A stretch of 64,000 bases of DNA from Dyella dinghuensis (GCF_003977615.1 NZ_RYZR01000007.1:434001-498000); one strand, 5' to 3'; counted from the first letter of the stretch, positions 49,476 to 58,768 are shown. Numbers and translations are program-made. Notes: generated from the letters alone by a model not told the origin.

Positions 49476-49891
49476 GATGCGACCCTCCTTTTGCGAAAGG
49501 CGCGGACTCGTGCGACAGCAGACCTGGCCGGCGCCGCACGGCCGCGCTTGGCGGCTGACAATGGCGGGCCGTCATGGTCGTCCTTCGCGTGCGGGACGCA
49601 GGGGCGGTCATGGCGGGAGGCGGCGCGAGCGCCGCAGTCCAAGATTTCTCCCATCGGCCGGATTGGTCAAGTTGCACTGCGAAGATCGGCGTTAACAAGA
49701 CGTGATTACTGGGGAACCGTGGGGCCGCCGAAAGGTCTGTGTGGCATCACTATCCGGGCGTGTAACTATCCGGGCAACGTAGCGAGGACGGCTTTATCGA
49801 ACGCCCCGACCAAGTCGAGCACCACCGCTGGTTTTCCCCGACGGACGAAAAAAACCGCGGTCTGGCCCACCTCGATGGCCCCACGCGCGCC
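49476..49891. other. Divergent spacer between the EF-G paralogue and TonB-like genes
   Basis: 416 bp. An 11-bp direct repeat ACTATCCGGGC occurs at 49749-49759 and 49765-49775, one and a half turns apart and operator-like. An open frame without ATG, GTG or TTG runs in phase with the downstream gene from 49766 (after TAA 49763-49765). It could encode a 42-residue extension if a rare start is used. No other gene is evident. Confidence 0.5.
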
Positions 49892-50755
49892 ATGCTGCAT
49901 GACATGCGTTGGCGCAAAGCTCCGCGCGACAACCGCCTCCTGTGGGTGGCGTTGACGATCGCGCTGCTTCTGCACGCCATTTTCGTCACCGCGCTTTGGT
50001 ATGAGATGAAACCGCATGCGCAGGAAGTGGCGGCCGTGTATGTGCCGGAGCGCGCGATGGAAGTGCGATTTATTTCCCGGCCCTCGTCACGTGCGCCGGC
50101 GCCGCCGCCTATCGCGCCACCGCCACCCCCGCCGCGTCCTTCCCACGAACCGCCCTCGAAAAACGCCATCGCGCTGCGTTTGCCAGAGCCGCCGCCACCT
50201 CCGGCCACTTCCGTGGCGCCGCCGGCGCCCCCGGTCTTGTTCGACCGCACAGGCCGAATCATTTTGCCTGCCAACGCCACGAGCGCGCCGCCTGCGCCCA
50301 CAGCCGATTACGTGCAGCGCGGTCCGCAAGGCGATACGCAGATCATGCGCGACAAGGACACGGTCAAATACAAAGCCACCAAACTGGATCGGTACTGGCG
50401 CAAGAATTCCAACGCGGTGGACGATGCGTTGCAGAAACTCGTCGACAAGACGACGGTGACGAAGACGATCAACTTGCCGAAAGGTATTCGCATTCATTGC
50501 GGCGTTTCGATCGCTGCGCTGTCCGGCGGATGCAGCGGCGATCCGCCACCACCGCCACCCTCAAACGATGGCGACGAACGTATGAACATGGCACCCGCCG
50601 CGTTGGTCAAGAACCAACCGCAACCACCGCCGCCGAGCGTGGCGACATGCATCGCCGACTACAAAGCGGGCAAGCCATTACCCAACGGTTGTCCGGTGGA
50701 CACGCCGGCGCGTGCGGTCGATGCGCAGAAGGCGTCGTCCACGCCGGGGCAATGA
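49892..50755 (+). CDS. TonB/TolA-like proline-rich envelope protein, paralogue 1
   Basis: 287 residues. A short cytoplasmic stretch leads to one membrane helix (about 16-39) containing ALLLHAIF, comparable to the S-x-x-x-H helix of TonB but with Ala for Ser. A Pro/Ala-rich linker follows (about 60-140). A C-terminal domain (about 145-287) carries KYKATKLDRYW, TVTKTINLPKGIRIHCGV and two Cys pairs (IHCGV...GGCSG and ATCIAD...NGCPVD). That domain is not TonB_C as I know it but is shared with the next gene. The role is probably trans-envelope coupling; the partner is unknown. Confidence 0.75.
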   Translation: MLHDMRWRKAPRDNRLLWVALTIALLLHAIFVTALWYEMKPHAQEVAAVYVPERAMEVRFISRPSSRAPAPPPIAPPPPPPRPSHEPPSKNAIALRLPEPPPPPATSVAPPAPPVLFDRTGRIILPANATSAPPAPTADYVQRGPQGDTQIMRDKDTVKYKATKLDRYWRKNSNAVDDALQKLVDKTTVTKTINLPKGIRIHCGVSIAALSGGCSGDPPPPPPSNDGDERMNMAPAALVKNQPQPPPPSVATCIADYKAGKPLPNGCPVDTPARAVDAQKASSTPGQ

Positions 50756-50838
50756 GGCGGCTCCCGACATCCAGCTGAAAGAAGGGTAGGTCGAACGGCC
50801 CAGCAGGAAATTCCGGTTGTCCGGCTACACTGGCGCAC

Positions 50839-52791
50839 ATGCCGCCACTGCCCCCCGATCAGCCTGCCCAACCCACTCGGGTCGTGATGATCAAGTCGCC
50901 GCGCGATGCGGCGACTTGGGCGATCGTCTATCGGCGCAAGATTCGCGATCGACCACGCGATCGGCTGCTGAAAGTGATCGCGATGTTCGGCGCTTTGCTG
51001 GTGCATGTGTTGTTTCTGCTGGGCATGGTGCTTGGTCCTGCGTATATCTTGCCGCCAGCGCCACCCGAGCCGAAGGGCAATGCGTTGCTGGTGAAGCTGA
51101 TCGAAAAGAAACCGCAGCCACCGCCGCCGCCGCCACCGATTCGCGGCATACCGCCGAAGGAACACGGGCCGACGCATCGCGGCAACACAAGTCAAGTTGC
51201 GCATGTGACGCACGAAGCGTCGACGGCTGCACCTGTCGCGGCGGTACAGCAGCCACCTGCGCCAACACCCAAGCAGCAACCGGTGGTGTCGCAGGCAAAG
51301 CAGACGATCGCGCAAAAGGCACGGCCACCCGCCGCGCCATTGCCGCCCATCACGCTGCCGAAAACGGCGCCGGTCACGCTTGAACAGCCAAAGTTGGTTG
51401 GCACGCCTCCACCCGCACCCACGGTACCGGCAACGCCTGTGCCGCAACCCGTGCCGCCACCCTTCCAGCCCGAGCCGCCGCGCAAACCGCAGGTGGAAGG
51501 CACGCAGCCGATGCCGCCGCTGCCATCGCTGGCGGTCCCGACACAACCAGCGCAATCGCCGCTGACCGCAGCGCCGCCCCAAATTGCGGTGGAGAAACCT
51601 TCCATCGCGCCCATTCCGATCCCCAACGTGGCGCCCGCCGCGCCTGCACCAACACCCGCTTCGCCGCCATCGCCGCCGCTTGAACCGATTCCGATGCCCG
51701 CACAACAAGCGCCGACGGTGAACTTGCAACCGTCCGAAGCGCCAGTGAAAGCGCCGATTGCGCCGCAATTGTCGCAACAACCGTTGGGGCCGATTGCGAA
51801 ACCGAGCGAACCGGAGCCGCAACTTGCGCCGATTCCACTGACGCCGATCACGACGCCCGCGCCGACCGTACCCCCGTCTGCGCCATCGCCTGTCGTGGCC
51901 GCGCCCAAGATCGCAGTACCTGCCGTGTCGGTTGCGCCGCTGCTGAGTCCGGCGCCTGCGCCATCGCCGTCGTCACCGCAAACCAAGACACCGCAATCGC
52001 CGTCCAATGAAAAGCCGACGGCGGAAGCACCGCCGTCGGCACCGAACAATCCGTCGCCGACATCGCCGGGCAATGAAGGCAACAACTCGGTGAGCACGGC
52101 GCCGAACGCTACGCCGCAGGGGAGTGACACGGGCAATCCCGGTTCGCCCAACGGCGGAACGAAACCGTCGGAAACCAACGGGCCGCCTAACGGGCAATCG
52201 ATACCGGTTCCGGGTAGCGGCAATGCGGGCGGTTCGCCGAACGGCGGCACACCGGGTACGCCCAACGGCACCTATATCCAGCTCAAGCCGAGCGGCGATA
52301 CGGAAATCATGTCGCACAACACGAATCTGCCGAAGTACAAGCCGACGGTGTTCGACAAGTACTGGACGCCAAAGGGTGAAAGCTCAGTCGATACGGCGTT
52401 GCGTCATGCGGTGGAAAAAACCACCGTCAGTCACACGTTCAATCTGCCGCAAGGCATACGCATCGAATGTTCGGTGATGCCGTTGTTGCCGTCGTCGCTG
52501 CTTGGCTGTCACAACCCCGATCCGCCGGCCGTACCGTTGCCCAAGAAGATTTACGACCGCCTGAATCTGCCGACCATCAACACATCGATACCCAAGACGC
52601 CTGCTCTTGCCGCAAGCGCACCGGCAGCCGCGTCGTCGGTGACGCTGAATAACGATGCGGAGTGCGCAGCCGCGCGCGTGAGTGGCGGCCCACTGCCGCC
52701 CAATTGCGGATCGACAGAAACGGTGAAGCCGCTGCATCTGCCGACATCGTCATCGAGTTCGTGGGTGCCTGCGAGCGATCAGTTCCATTGA
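50839..52791 (+). CDS. TonB/TolA-like proline-rich envelope protein, paralogue 2 (long linker)
   Basis: 650 residues. The N-terminus has one membrane helix (about 46-70, ALLVHVLFLLG). It is followed by a very long Pro/Ala/Thr-rich region and a Gly/Asn/Ser-rich part (about 72-475). The C-terminal domain matches the neighbour: KYKPTVFDKYW, TVSHTFNLPQGIRIECSV, and Cys pairs IECSV...LGCHN and AECAAA...PNCGS. The linker could span the periplasm. It begins 83 bp after paralogue 1. Tandem duplication with later linker expansion is the simplest reading. Confidence 0.78.
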   Translation: MPPLPPDQPAQPTRVVMIKSPRDAATWAIVYRRKIRDRPRDRLLKVIAMFGALLVHVLFLLGMVLGPAYILPPAPPEPKGNALLVKLIEKKPQPPPPPPPIRGIPPKEHGPTHRGNTSQVAHVTHEASTAAPVAAVQQPPAPTPKQQPVVSQAKQTIAQKARPPAAPLPPITLPKTAPVTLEQPKLVGTPPPAPTVPATPVPQPVPPPFQPEPPRKPQVEGTQPMPPLPSLAVPTQPAQSPLTAAPPQIAVEKPSIAPIPIPNVAPAAPAPTPASPPSPPLEPIPMPAQQAPTVNLQPSEAPVKAPIAPQLSQQPLGPIAKPSEPEPQLAPIPLTPITTPAPTVPPSAPSPVVAAPKIAVPAVSVAPLLSPAPAPSPSSPQTKTPQSPSNEKPTAEAPPSAPNNPSPTSPGNEGNNSVSTAPNATPQGSDTGNPGSPNGGTKPSETNGPPNGQSIPVPGSGNAGGSPNGGTPGTPNGTYIQLKPSGDTEIMSHNTNLPKYKPTVFDKYWTPKGESSVDTALRHAVEKTTVSHTFNLPQGIRIECSVMPLLPSSLLGCHNPDPPAVPLPKKIYDRLNLPTINTSIPKTPALAASAPAAASSVTLNNDAECAAARVSGGPLPPNCGSTETVKPLHLPTSSSSSWVPASDQFH

Positions 52792-52818
52792 AGCAAGCAC
52801 TGAGAGGAGTGTGGTGCA

Positions 52819-53313
52819 ATGAGCGACAACCATGCGGTGTATTTCGATGGCGGCTGCGATTGCAAAGCCGTTCGCTATCGCATGCTCGATACACCGATGT
52901 TTGTGCATTGCTGCCATTGCCGTTGGTGCCAGCGTGAAACGGGCACGGCCTTTGCGCTCAATGCATTGATCGAAGCGGATCGGGTTGTGATGCTCACCGG
53001 CGAAGTGGAAGTGGTGGACACACCTTCGTTGAGTGGCAAAGGACAGAAGATTGCGCGTTGTCCTGTGTGCCGTATTGCAGTGTGGAGCAACTACGCAGGC
53101 CTCGGCGATATTCAGCGCTTTATTCGTGTCGGAACGCTCGACGATCCCGATCGCTTTCCGCCCGACATCCACATCTACACGCAATCCAAGCAACCGTGGG
53201 TGCTTCTGCACACGGGTGTGCCAGCGATGCATGCGTATTACGAGCGCGAGCAGCATTGGTCAGCCGCAAGCTTGGAGCGGCGCCGCGCGATGCTTGAGAG
53301 GGCGGGGCGCTGA
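52819..53313 (+). CDS. GFA-family zinc protein (second)
   Basis: 164 residues with the GFA zinc core: GGCDCKAVRY, CCHCRWCQRETGTAF and RCPVC. It is longer than the 115-residue family member at 27892 and differs in sequence, so the two are not a recent duplication. AGAGGAG precedes the ATG. Members of this group are often annotated as formaldehyde-activating, but only a few have been shown to bind glutathione. Function is unassigned. Confidence 0.87.
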   Translation: MSDNHAVYFDGGCDCKAVRYRMLDTPMFVHCCHCRWCQRETGTAFALNALIEADRVVMLTGEVEVVDTPSLSGKGQKIARCPVCRIAVWSNYAGLGDIQRFIRVGTLDDPDRFPPDIHIYTQSKQPWVLLHTGVPAMHAYYEREQHWSAASLERRRAMLERAGR

Positions 53314-53323
53314 CCTGCTTTTT

Positions 53324-53435
53324 AGCTCCTCCCCCTGCTCGCAGGGGGAGGCTGGGAGGGGGTGATTGCAATTTGCCTCGAGGCGGGGATGTTTGACCCC
53401 TCCCCAGCCCTCCCCTGCTCGCAGGGGAGGGAGCT
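53324..53435. repeat. GC-rich REPIN-like element, copy 1
   Basis: Two palindromes face each other: CCTCCCCCTGC-TC-GCAGGGGGAGG at 53328-53351, and CCTCCCCTGC-TC-GCAGGGGAGG near 53409-53430. About 60 bp separate them, and the outer ends are AGCTC and GAGCT. The element reaches the stop codon of the downstream minus-strand gene. A related copy in the opposite orientation is at 63768-63876. Confidence 0.85.
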
Positions 53436-55687
53436 CATAGCAGGCGCATCAGCTCTTTCATCAGCGGCAAACGACGCACACGCACAGCGCTCACGCGAAA
53501 CACCGCGTTCGCAAGCGCGGGAACAGCAGTAGGCATCGCGAGGAAACTCGCGCCAGCCGGGTCGCCATCGCCCGGTACCGTGATCACTTCCACGGTCTTG
53601 GGCAACTGCGCCATGCTGGCGAGCGGATAATCCTTCCAACTGCTTTGCTGCACCTTGCCGTCTTTCACAGTGATGGCGAGATTCATCGCAGTGGATAGCG
53701 CATCCAACGTCGCACCGGCAATTTGGCCTTCCAGGCCTGTCGGGTTGATCACGCGGCCTACATCCACAGCGCACACGACACGTTCGATCGTGAGCTTCTC
53801 GCCTTGCATGGACACTTCCACTGCGTGTGCGACGTAGGCGCCATCCATGTACCAGCATGCAAGGCCAAGACCGTTGACGCTGTGCAGCCAGTCTTTCCAG
53901 CTGATGCGATCGGCGACGAGCTTCAGAACGTTTGCCAGACGCGCCGTGTCGATCGCACCGCCGCCGGTGAGCGGCACCAGCCGCGGATCGCCGATCATGC
54001 GCAGGCGTGTATCCAGCGGGTCTTCCTTGATCGCATGCGCGATTTCGTCGATAAAGCAGTCCACCGCAAATGCGTTAGCGGTGTGCGGCATGCCGCGATG
54101 CGGGCCGCGCGGTAGCGCAGACGTGAGACTGAACCAGTCGCTGCGATAATTCGGCACGAAGCCGGCGGGCAACTGGTTGGCGTCGACTTCCGATGTCCAC
54201 AACTGCTCGCTATGCACGCCACGGCCGTTTTGCGCAGAGGCACTGGCGACGCGTTGATTCCATGCGGAGATGTGGCGCTTCGCATCGACAACGGCACTTA
54301 ATTTGTGCACGAAGCCAGAGCGGTAATAGTCGTGTGTGAGGTCTTCGTCGCGCGTCCAGAACAGACGCAGCGGTTTGCTGACGGCTTTTGCGAGCAGCAC
54401 GGCCTCGGCCACGTAGTCGTGATCGAGACGTCGGCCATAACCACCACCGACGCGCGATAGACGAATGTCGATCTGGTCCGGCGCCAAGCCCGTCAAACGC
54501 TGCACCACACTCCACGCCTGCTGTGGCGCTTGCGTAGGTACATAGAGCGTGGCGCTGGTCTTGTCCAGGCGCACCAGGCAATTCATCGGCTCGTTGACGG
54601 CATGAGCCAACCACGGTTGGTAATAGGTAGCATCGAGACGACGCGCGGCTTTTTTGCCGGCTTTGTCGACATCGCCGTCGTCGCGCACGCGCGTGGTCGG
54701 TGCGCTGTCGCTGTTCAACAGCGAGGTAGCTTCCTGTTCGAGCGCAGCGGTGTCTTCCTTGCCGCTGGCGCCGGGCTTCCACGTCAGCTTCAACGCGCTG
54801 CGGCCTTGTAGTGCTTGCCATGTCGTTTCTGCAATCACCGCAACGGCAGGCGCGATCACCGTCTGGCCCGGCGGTACCTTGGGTTCGGGCTTCAGTTCGA
54901 TAACGTCGATCACGCCCTTAATGGCGAGCGTTGCGCTTTTATCGAGCTGCTGCAGTTCGCCATCCGGCCAGGGGCAGTGCGAAAGCACTGCAACCACTGC
55001 GTCGCCGAAGTGCTGGTCCAATGAATAAGGCGTTTGACCGGTGACGATGCCGTGTGCGTCCACATCGCCGACGCCCTGGCCGATCAGCGTGAAGCGATCA
55101 GGCGATTTCAGCGGCGGCGGATTTTGCGGCGGCGTGATTTTCGATGCGGCCGAGGCCAGTTCGCCGTAGCGCAGGCGACGGCCGTCCGGTGCAATCACGA
55201 CACCTTTTTCGGTGCGCAATCGATTGGCTTGAATGCCCAGTTGCTGTGCGGCGGCCTGCATCAACAGCCAGCGCGCCAACGCACCTGCGGAGCGCAAATT
55301 GATCCACGCACGGGGAATGGAATTGCCAGTGCCGCCCACTTGCTGCCCATAAAGCCACTGCGGCGAGCCATTGTTGTTGCCCACGCCAAGACCCAGCTGC
55401 ACCACGCGTACGCGCTGCCACTCGACATCCAGTTCGTCGGCGATGATCCGCGGTAATGACGTGGCAACACCGGTGCCGGTATCCGGGTCGCGTGCACCGA
55501 TCACCACATCGCCATCGGGGTTGATACGCACGTACATGCCGAGCGGATAAAGCGCATCGCCCAGCATATCCATCGGCACGGGCGCATCGGCAGCATCGGC
55601 GATGCCCACACCGACGATCAACGCGCCGGTGGCGCTGGCGAGCACTTGCAGAAAACGGCGGCGTGAAAGTCGTACGTCGCCGCTCAC
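53435..55687 (-). CDS. Isoquinoline 1-oxidoreductase beta-subunit-like molybdenum hydroxylase, catalytic Glu missing
   Basis: 750 residues, molybdopterin-binding large subunit of the xanthine dehydrogenase superfamily. A Tat signal (SRRRFLQVLASATG) is at the N-terminus. The pterin motif RVGGGYGRR is at about 410-418. The C-terminal motif, normally GxGEPxxPP before a PALANAVF-type segment, reads GASFLAMPT here. The expected catalytic Glu is Phe715. The start is GTG 55687, overlapping the alpha-subunit stop by 4 bases with AAGGA upstream. Normal substrates would be N-heterocycles or aldehydes, but activity is doubtful. Confidence 0.85.
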   Translation of the reverse strand: MSGDVRLSRRRFLQVLASATGALIVGVGIADAADAPVPMDMLGDALYPLGMYVRINPDGDVVIGARDPDTGTGVATSLPRIIADELDVEWQRVRVVQLGLGVGNNNGSPQWLYGQQVGGTGNSIPRAWINLRSAGALARWLLMQAAAQQLGIQANRLRTEKGVVIAPDGRRLRYGELASAASKITPPQNPPPLKSPDRFTLIGQGVGDVDAHGIVTGQTPYSLDQHFGDAVVAVLSHCPWPDGELQQLDKSATLAIKGVIDVIELKPEPKVPPGQTVIAPAVAVIAETTWQALQGRSALKLTWKPGASGKEDTAALEQEATSLLNSDSAPTTRVRDDGDVDKAGKKAARRLDATYYQPWLAHAVNEPMNCLVRLDKTSATLYVPTQAPQQAWSVVQRLTGLAPDQIDIRLSRVGGGYGRRLDHDYVAEAVLLAKAVSKPLRLFWTRDEDLTHDYYRSGFVHKLSAVVDAKRHISAWNQRVASASAQNGRGVHSEQLWTSEVDANQLPAGFVPNYRSDWFSLTSALPRGPHRGMPHTANAFAVDCFIDEIAHAIKEDPLDTRLRMIGDPRLVPLTGGGAIDTARLANVLKLVADRISWKDWLHSVNGLGLACWYMDGAYVAHAVEVSMQGEKLTIERVVCAVDVGRVINPTGLEGQIAGATLDALSTAMNLAITVKDGKVQQSSWKDYPLASMAQLPKTVEVITVPGDGDPAGASFLAMPTAVPALANAVFRVSAVRVRRLPLMKELMRLL

Positions 55688-56217
55688 GCTTTGGATCCTT
55701 GCTTCATGGCTGCGGCGGCGCGCTTGATGGCGCTGCGCACGCGGGTCTGGCAACCGCAGCGGCAGAGATTGGGCAGGGTGTCGATATCGCTATCGGAAGG
55801 GTCCTTGCGGCGATTCAGCAGATCCATCGACGCGATCAGCCAGCCCGGCGTGCAATAGCCGCAGCCGATGGCGTCTTCATCGATAAAAGCCTGCTGCAAG
55901 GGGTGCAGGTTGCCCTTGCTATCGGCGAGACCTTCGACCGTGATGATGGGCTTGCCGACGAGTTTGCTCATCGGCACCCCGATGGCCGAGGTCGACTTGC
56001 CGTCCACCAGCACCAGATCCGCGCCGCCCACGCCGTTTTCACCGCTGTATTTGGTGCCGTCGAGCTGCAGCACGTCGCGCAAATACCAGAGCAGCGGCAT
56101 CTGCGGATCGCCGGTGTGGCGGTAGTGCTCGCCGTTGATTTGCACGTCGATGCCGGGACGAACCGCAATCGAGGTGATTTCGACCCCGCTGATGGCCCGG
56201 GCGTGGTCTTGCGCCAT
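55684..56217 (-). CDS. Isoquinoline 1-oxidoreductase alpha-subunit-like [2Fe-2S] protein lacking one cluster's cysteines
   Basis: 177 residues, small electron-transfer subunit. The C-terminal four-helix [2Fe-2S] site is intact (Cys119, Cys122 in GCGYCTPG; Cys152, Cys154 in LCRCGC). The plant-type N-terminal site should have four Cys with spacing 5, 3 and 12. These positions are Ser58, Val63, Ala66 and Ala78 (KYSGENGVGGADLVLVDG). The start is ATG 56217, 8 bases after AGGAGG. It is coupled to the large subunit by a GTGA overlap. Confidence 0.88.
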   Translation of the reverse strand: MAQDHARAISGVEITSIAVRPGIDVQINGEHYRHTGDPQMPLLWYLRDVLQLDGTKYSGENGVGGADLVLVDGKSTSAIGVPMSKLVGKPIITVEGLADSKGNLHPLQQAFIDEDAIGCGYCTPGWLIASMDLLNRRKDPSDSDIDTLPNLCRCGCQTRVRSAIKRAAAAMKQGSKA

Positions 56218-56268
56218 CGGTAAAACCTCCTGATACCTAGCGCCACATTGTGGCATTGCCGCAGGAAA

Positions 56269-57588
56269 TTAGGGGCGCGTGGGGCTGAACAAGCGTCGCC
56301 AGATGTAATAAACCGGGACACCGGCCGCCATGATCAGGAGCCCCATGCCCGTATTGACGAGGCTGCTCTGCAGGCTTTCCACCACCACAAGGCCGATCGC
56401 GGCAATGAAGATAAGCGGCAGCAGCGGGTAGCCGGGCACGCGGAACGGCACCTCGCCATGCTGCTGGCGCCGGTACCAGAACAGTGTGCTGACGCCGATG
56501 GCGCAGGCAAGCCAGTCGCCGAAGGTGGCGTAGTCGAGCAATTGGCCATAGCTGCCCGACAGCACCAGCACGATGGACCATCCCGTCAGCAGCACCAGGG
56601 CGATGTTGGGCGTGTGGTAGCGCGGATTGAGGCGCGCCACCGTGCTGAAGAACAGGCCGTCGTCACCCATTACCTGCAAGACGCGAGCACCCGACACCAG
56701 CGTGATGTTGCAGAAGCCGAAGGTGGAAATGGCGATACCGACGGCGATGAGCTTTGCGCCCGCGGAGCCAAACACCTTGCCCATCACATCGGCCGCAGGC
56801 GCGTGGCTGTGCGCGAGCCCGTCATGGCCGAGCACGGCCAGATAGGCGACGTTGATCAGTGCATACGCGACGATCACGCCCAGCATGCCCACGAACAGCG
56901 CGCGCGGCAGCGTGCGTTGCGGCTGGCGCACTTCACCGGCGAGATTGTTGAGATAGGTGAAACCCGAGTAGGCGAATAGAACCGGCAACGACGCGCTCAT
57001 GAAACCGACGCCGCTGCGCGCCGGATCGGTCGCCAATATCGGCGTACTGCCCGCGCCCGCGAAAAAGAGTCCGCATACCACCAGCACGGCGACCGCCAGC
57101 AGCTTCAGCAGGGTGAAAAGGTTCTGCAACTGCGCACCGAACTTCAACCCGAACATGTTGAGGCCTGCCACCAGCACCAGTGCGCCCACCGCGAGCGGCG
57201 TCACCAAAGTCGCCGGCAGACCGAATACGGACGCAGCGTAACTGGCGAAGATGGTGGCGACCGCCGCGGTGGAACCGGAGTAGATCACCAGCAGCATCGT
57301 CCAGCCGAACAGGAAACCCGCCAGCGGACCAAAGGCTTCACGCAGATAAACGTACGTGCCACCCGCGTGCGGGCGCCGGGCGCCAAGCTCCGCATAACAC
57401 AGCGCGCCGATCAGGGTGAGGACACCGGCACCGATCCACATCATCAACAGCGCAAGCCCGGATTCGGTTCGCTGCGCCACGATGTACGGATTGAGAAAGA
57501 CGCCGCCGCCGATAATGCCGCCGATCACGACCAACGCCGCATCGCGCAGACGAAGGCTGCGTTGGTAGCCGGTAACCGGTGACGTCAT
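56269..57588 (-). CDS. APC-family amino-acid permease
   Basis: 439 residues, about twelve membrane helices. The first-helix motif ALVVIGGIIGGGVFLNP is the APC signature (GGIIG), followed by GARRPHAGGTYVYLREAFGP. It resembles serine/threonine exchanger-type members of the L-type/APC superfamily, but the substrate is unknown. The start is ATG 57588 with AGGGGTG upstream; the extension to 57684 has no such signal. The gene lies 51 bp upstream of the Ior-like pair on the same strand, so a common transcript is possible. Confidence 0.88.
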   Translation of the reverse strand: MTSPVTGYQRSLRLRDAALVVIGGIIGGGVFLNPYIVAQRTESGLALLMMWIGAGVLTLIGALCYAELGARRPHAGGTYVYLREAFGPLAGFLFGWTMLLVIYSGSTAAVATIFASYAASVFGLPATLVTPLAVGALVLVAGLNMFGLKFGAQLQNLFTLLKLLAVAVLVVCGLFFAGAGSTPILATDPARSGVGFMSASLPVLFAYSGFTYLNNLAGEVRQPQRTLPRALFVGMLGVIVAYALINVAYLAVLGHDGLAHSHAPAADVMGKVFGSAGAKLIAVGIAISTFGFCNITLVSGARVLQVMGDDGLFFSTVARLNPRYHTPNIALVLLTGWSIVLVLSGSYGQLLDYATFGDWLACAIGVSTLFWYRRQQHGEVPFRVPGYPLLPLIFIAAIGLVVVESLQSSLVNTGMGLLIMAAGVPVYYIWRRLFSPTRP

Positions 57589-57844
57589 GGCAACACCCCT
57601 GGTGGAAAACCCAGAGCATGGCAATCGCGTTGCGATCCGGCAAGCGTGCCCTGACCGCGTGCGGGAGCGTGCGGCCGATGCCATTTGCTGCGTTTGCGCA
57701 TTGCATCACTGTTCTAACGATGTGCGGTCCGCTGATTTTCTGAGGGGCAGCAACAGCTTGCGGCGGAATTTCCGCGCAATCGAGGAGTGACACGTTCGGA
57801 CACCGTTTCTGAGCCGCACACTACTTCCGGTCAACGGCGTGACG

Positions 57845-57872
57845 GCAACGGCTGCTATGACGCGGCCGTTGC
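57845..57872. other. Hairpin beyond the phzF-like gene
   Basis: GCAACGGC (57845-57852) pairs with GCCGTTGC (57865-57872) across a 12-base loop, 14 bases past the phzF-like stop on the minus strand. No T tract follows, so termination is uncertain. Confidence 0.35.
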
Positions 57873-57886
57873 GGTTTGAGATGCGA

Positions 57887-58768
57887 TCAGCCGGGCAGAT
57901 GCAATTCGCCGCGAATGGTGACGACGCAATCGCCGCCGATGGTGATGGCGCCGCTGACGGGGTCTCGCACAACATCGACGTAGCCATCGCGTTCGATTTC
58001 CCGCCCCTGGCTCGCCCGATAGCGCGAGCCATAAACGCTGTCGCCACTGTCGGCAAGAAACGCCATGATCGCGGCATTGGCGCTGCCGGTGACGGGATCT
58101 TCCGGAATGCCGTCGGCGGGGCAGAAGGCGCGCACGGCCATCGAGGCATCTTTCATGTGCTCGTGCCCAAACACGCTCACGCCGATGGCGTTATGACGTT
58201 TGCACAGCATGGCGATGGCCGACAGATTCGGATCGAGCGCACGCACGTGCGCGGCTTCACGAAGATTGCAAAGCAGCCAATGCGGTCCGTTGATCACCAT
58301 GCGGACCTGCGTATCGTCCAGCACGTGATGCAGCGCGTCGCCGAGCGCATGCACGACGGGAGCGTCCACGCGATGCACGTCGGCGGGCGGTGCCTGCACG
58401 TGAATCGTCCGCGTTGCGTCTGAACCGTCGACGCGAACGGGCAATAACCCAGCGGCGCATTCCTGTATCAGGGCTTGTTTTCCGGCCGCAATCAAGCCGG
58501 CTTCGATGGCCGCGTAAGCGCTTCCAACGCTGGGATGCCCCGCAAAAGGCAGTTCGCGAGATGGCGTGAATATCCGGACGCGGTAATCCGCTTCCGTTTT
58601 CGTCGGCGTCAGTAGAAATGCCGTTTCGGAGAGATTCGTCCAGCGCGCCATGGCGCGCATGGTGGCTTCATCCAAACCGTCGCCATCGATGACGACGGCC
58701 AGCGGATTGCCTTTCAGGGGTTGGCGGGAAAATACGTCCAGCTGCATAAAGCGACGAATTGAAGACAT
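57887..58768 (-). CDS. PhzF-family epimerase/isomerase
   Basis: 293 residues. The two-domain diaminopimelate-epimerase-like fold is shown by NLSETAFLL (with the catalytic Glu of PhzF), FAGHPSVGSAYA and PEDPVTGSANAA. The related PhzF isomerises a phenazine precursor, but most family members have unknown substrates and no phenazine genes are nearby. The start is ATG 58768 (MSSIRRFMQLDVF). The open frame to 59083 overlaps the sedolisin gene and its terminator and was rejected. Confidence 0.9.
   Translation of the reverse strand: MSSIRRFMQLDVFSRQPLKGNPLAVVIDGDGLDEATMRAMARWTNLSETAFLLTPTKTEADYRVRIFTPSRELPFAGHPSVGSAYAAIEAGLIAAGKQALIQECAAGLLPVRVDGSDATRTIHVQAPPADVHRVDAPVVHALGDALHHVLDDTQVRMVINGPHWLLCNLREAAHVRALDPNLSAIAMLCKRHNAIGVSVFGHEHMKDASMAVRAFCPADGIPEDPVTGSANAAIMAFLADSGDSVYGSRYRASQGREIERDGYVDVVRDPVSGAITIGGDCVVTIRGELHLPG

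Noticed and set aside
51192-52271. Glycine-rich 359-codon minus-strand frame opposite TonB-like paralogue 2
   Set aside because: It is the antisense of a Pro/Ala-rich repeat region; its Gly/Cys composition follows from that.
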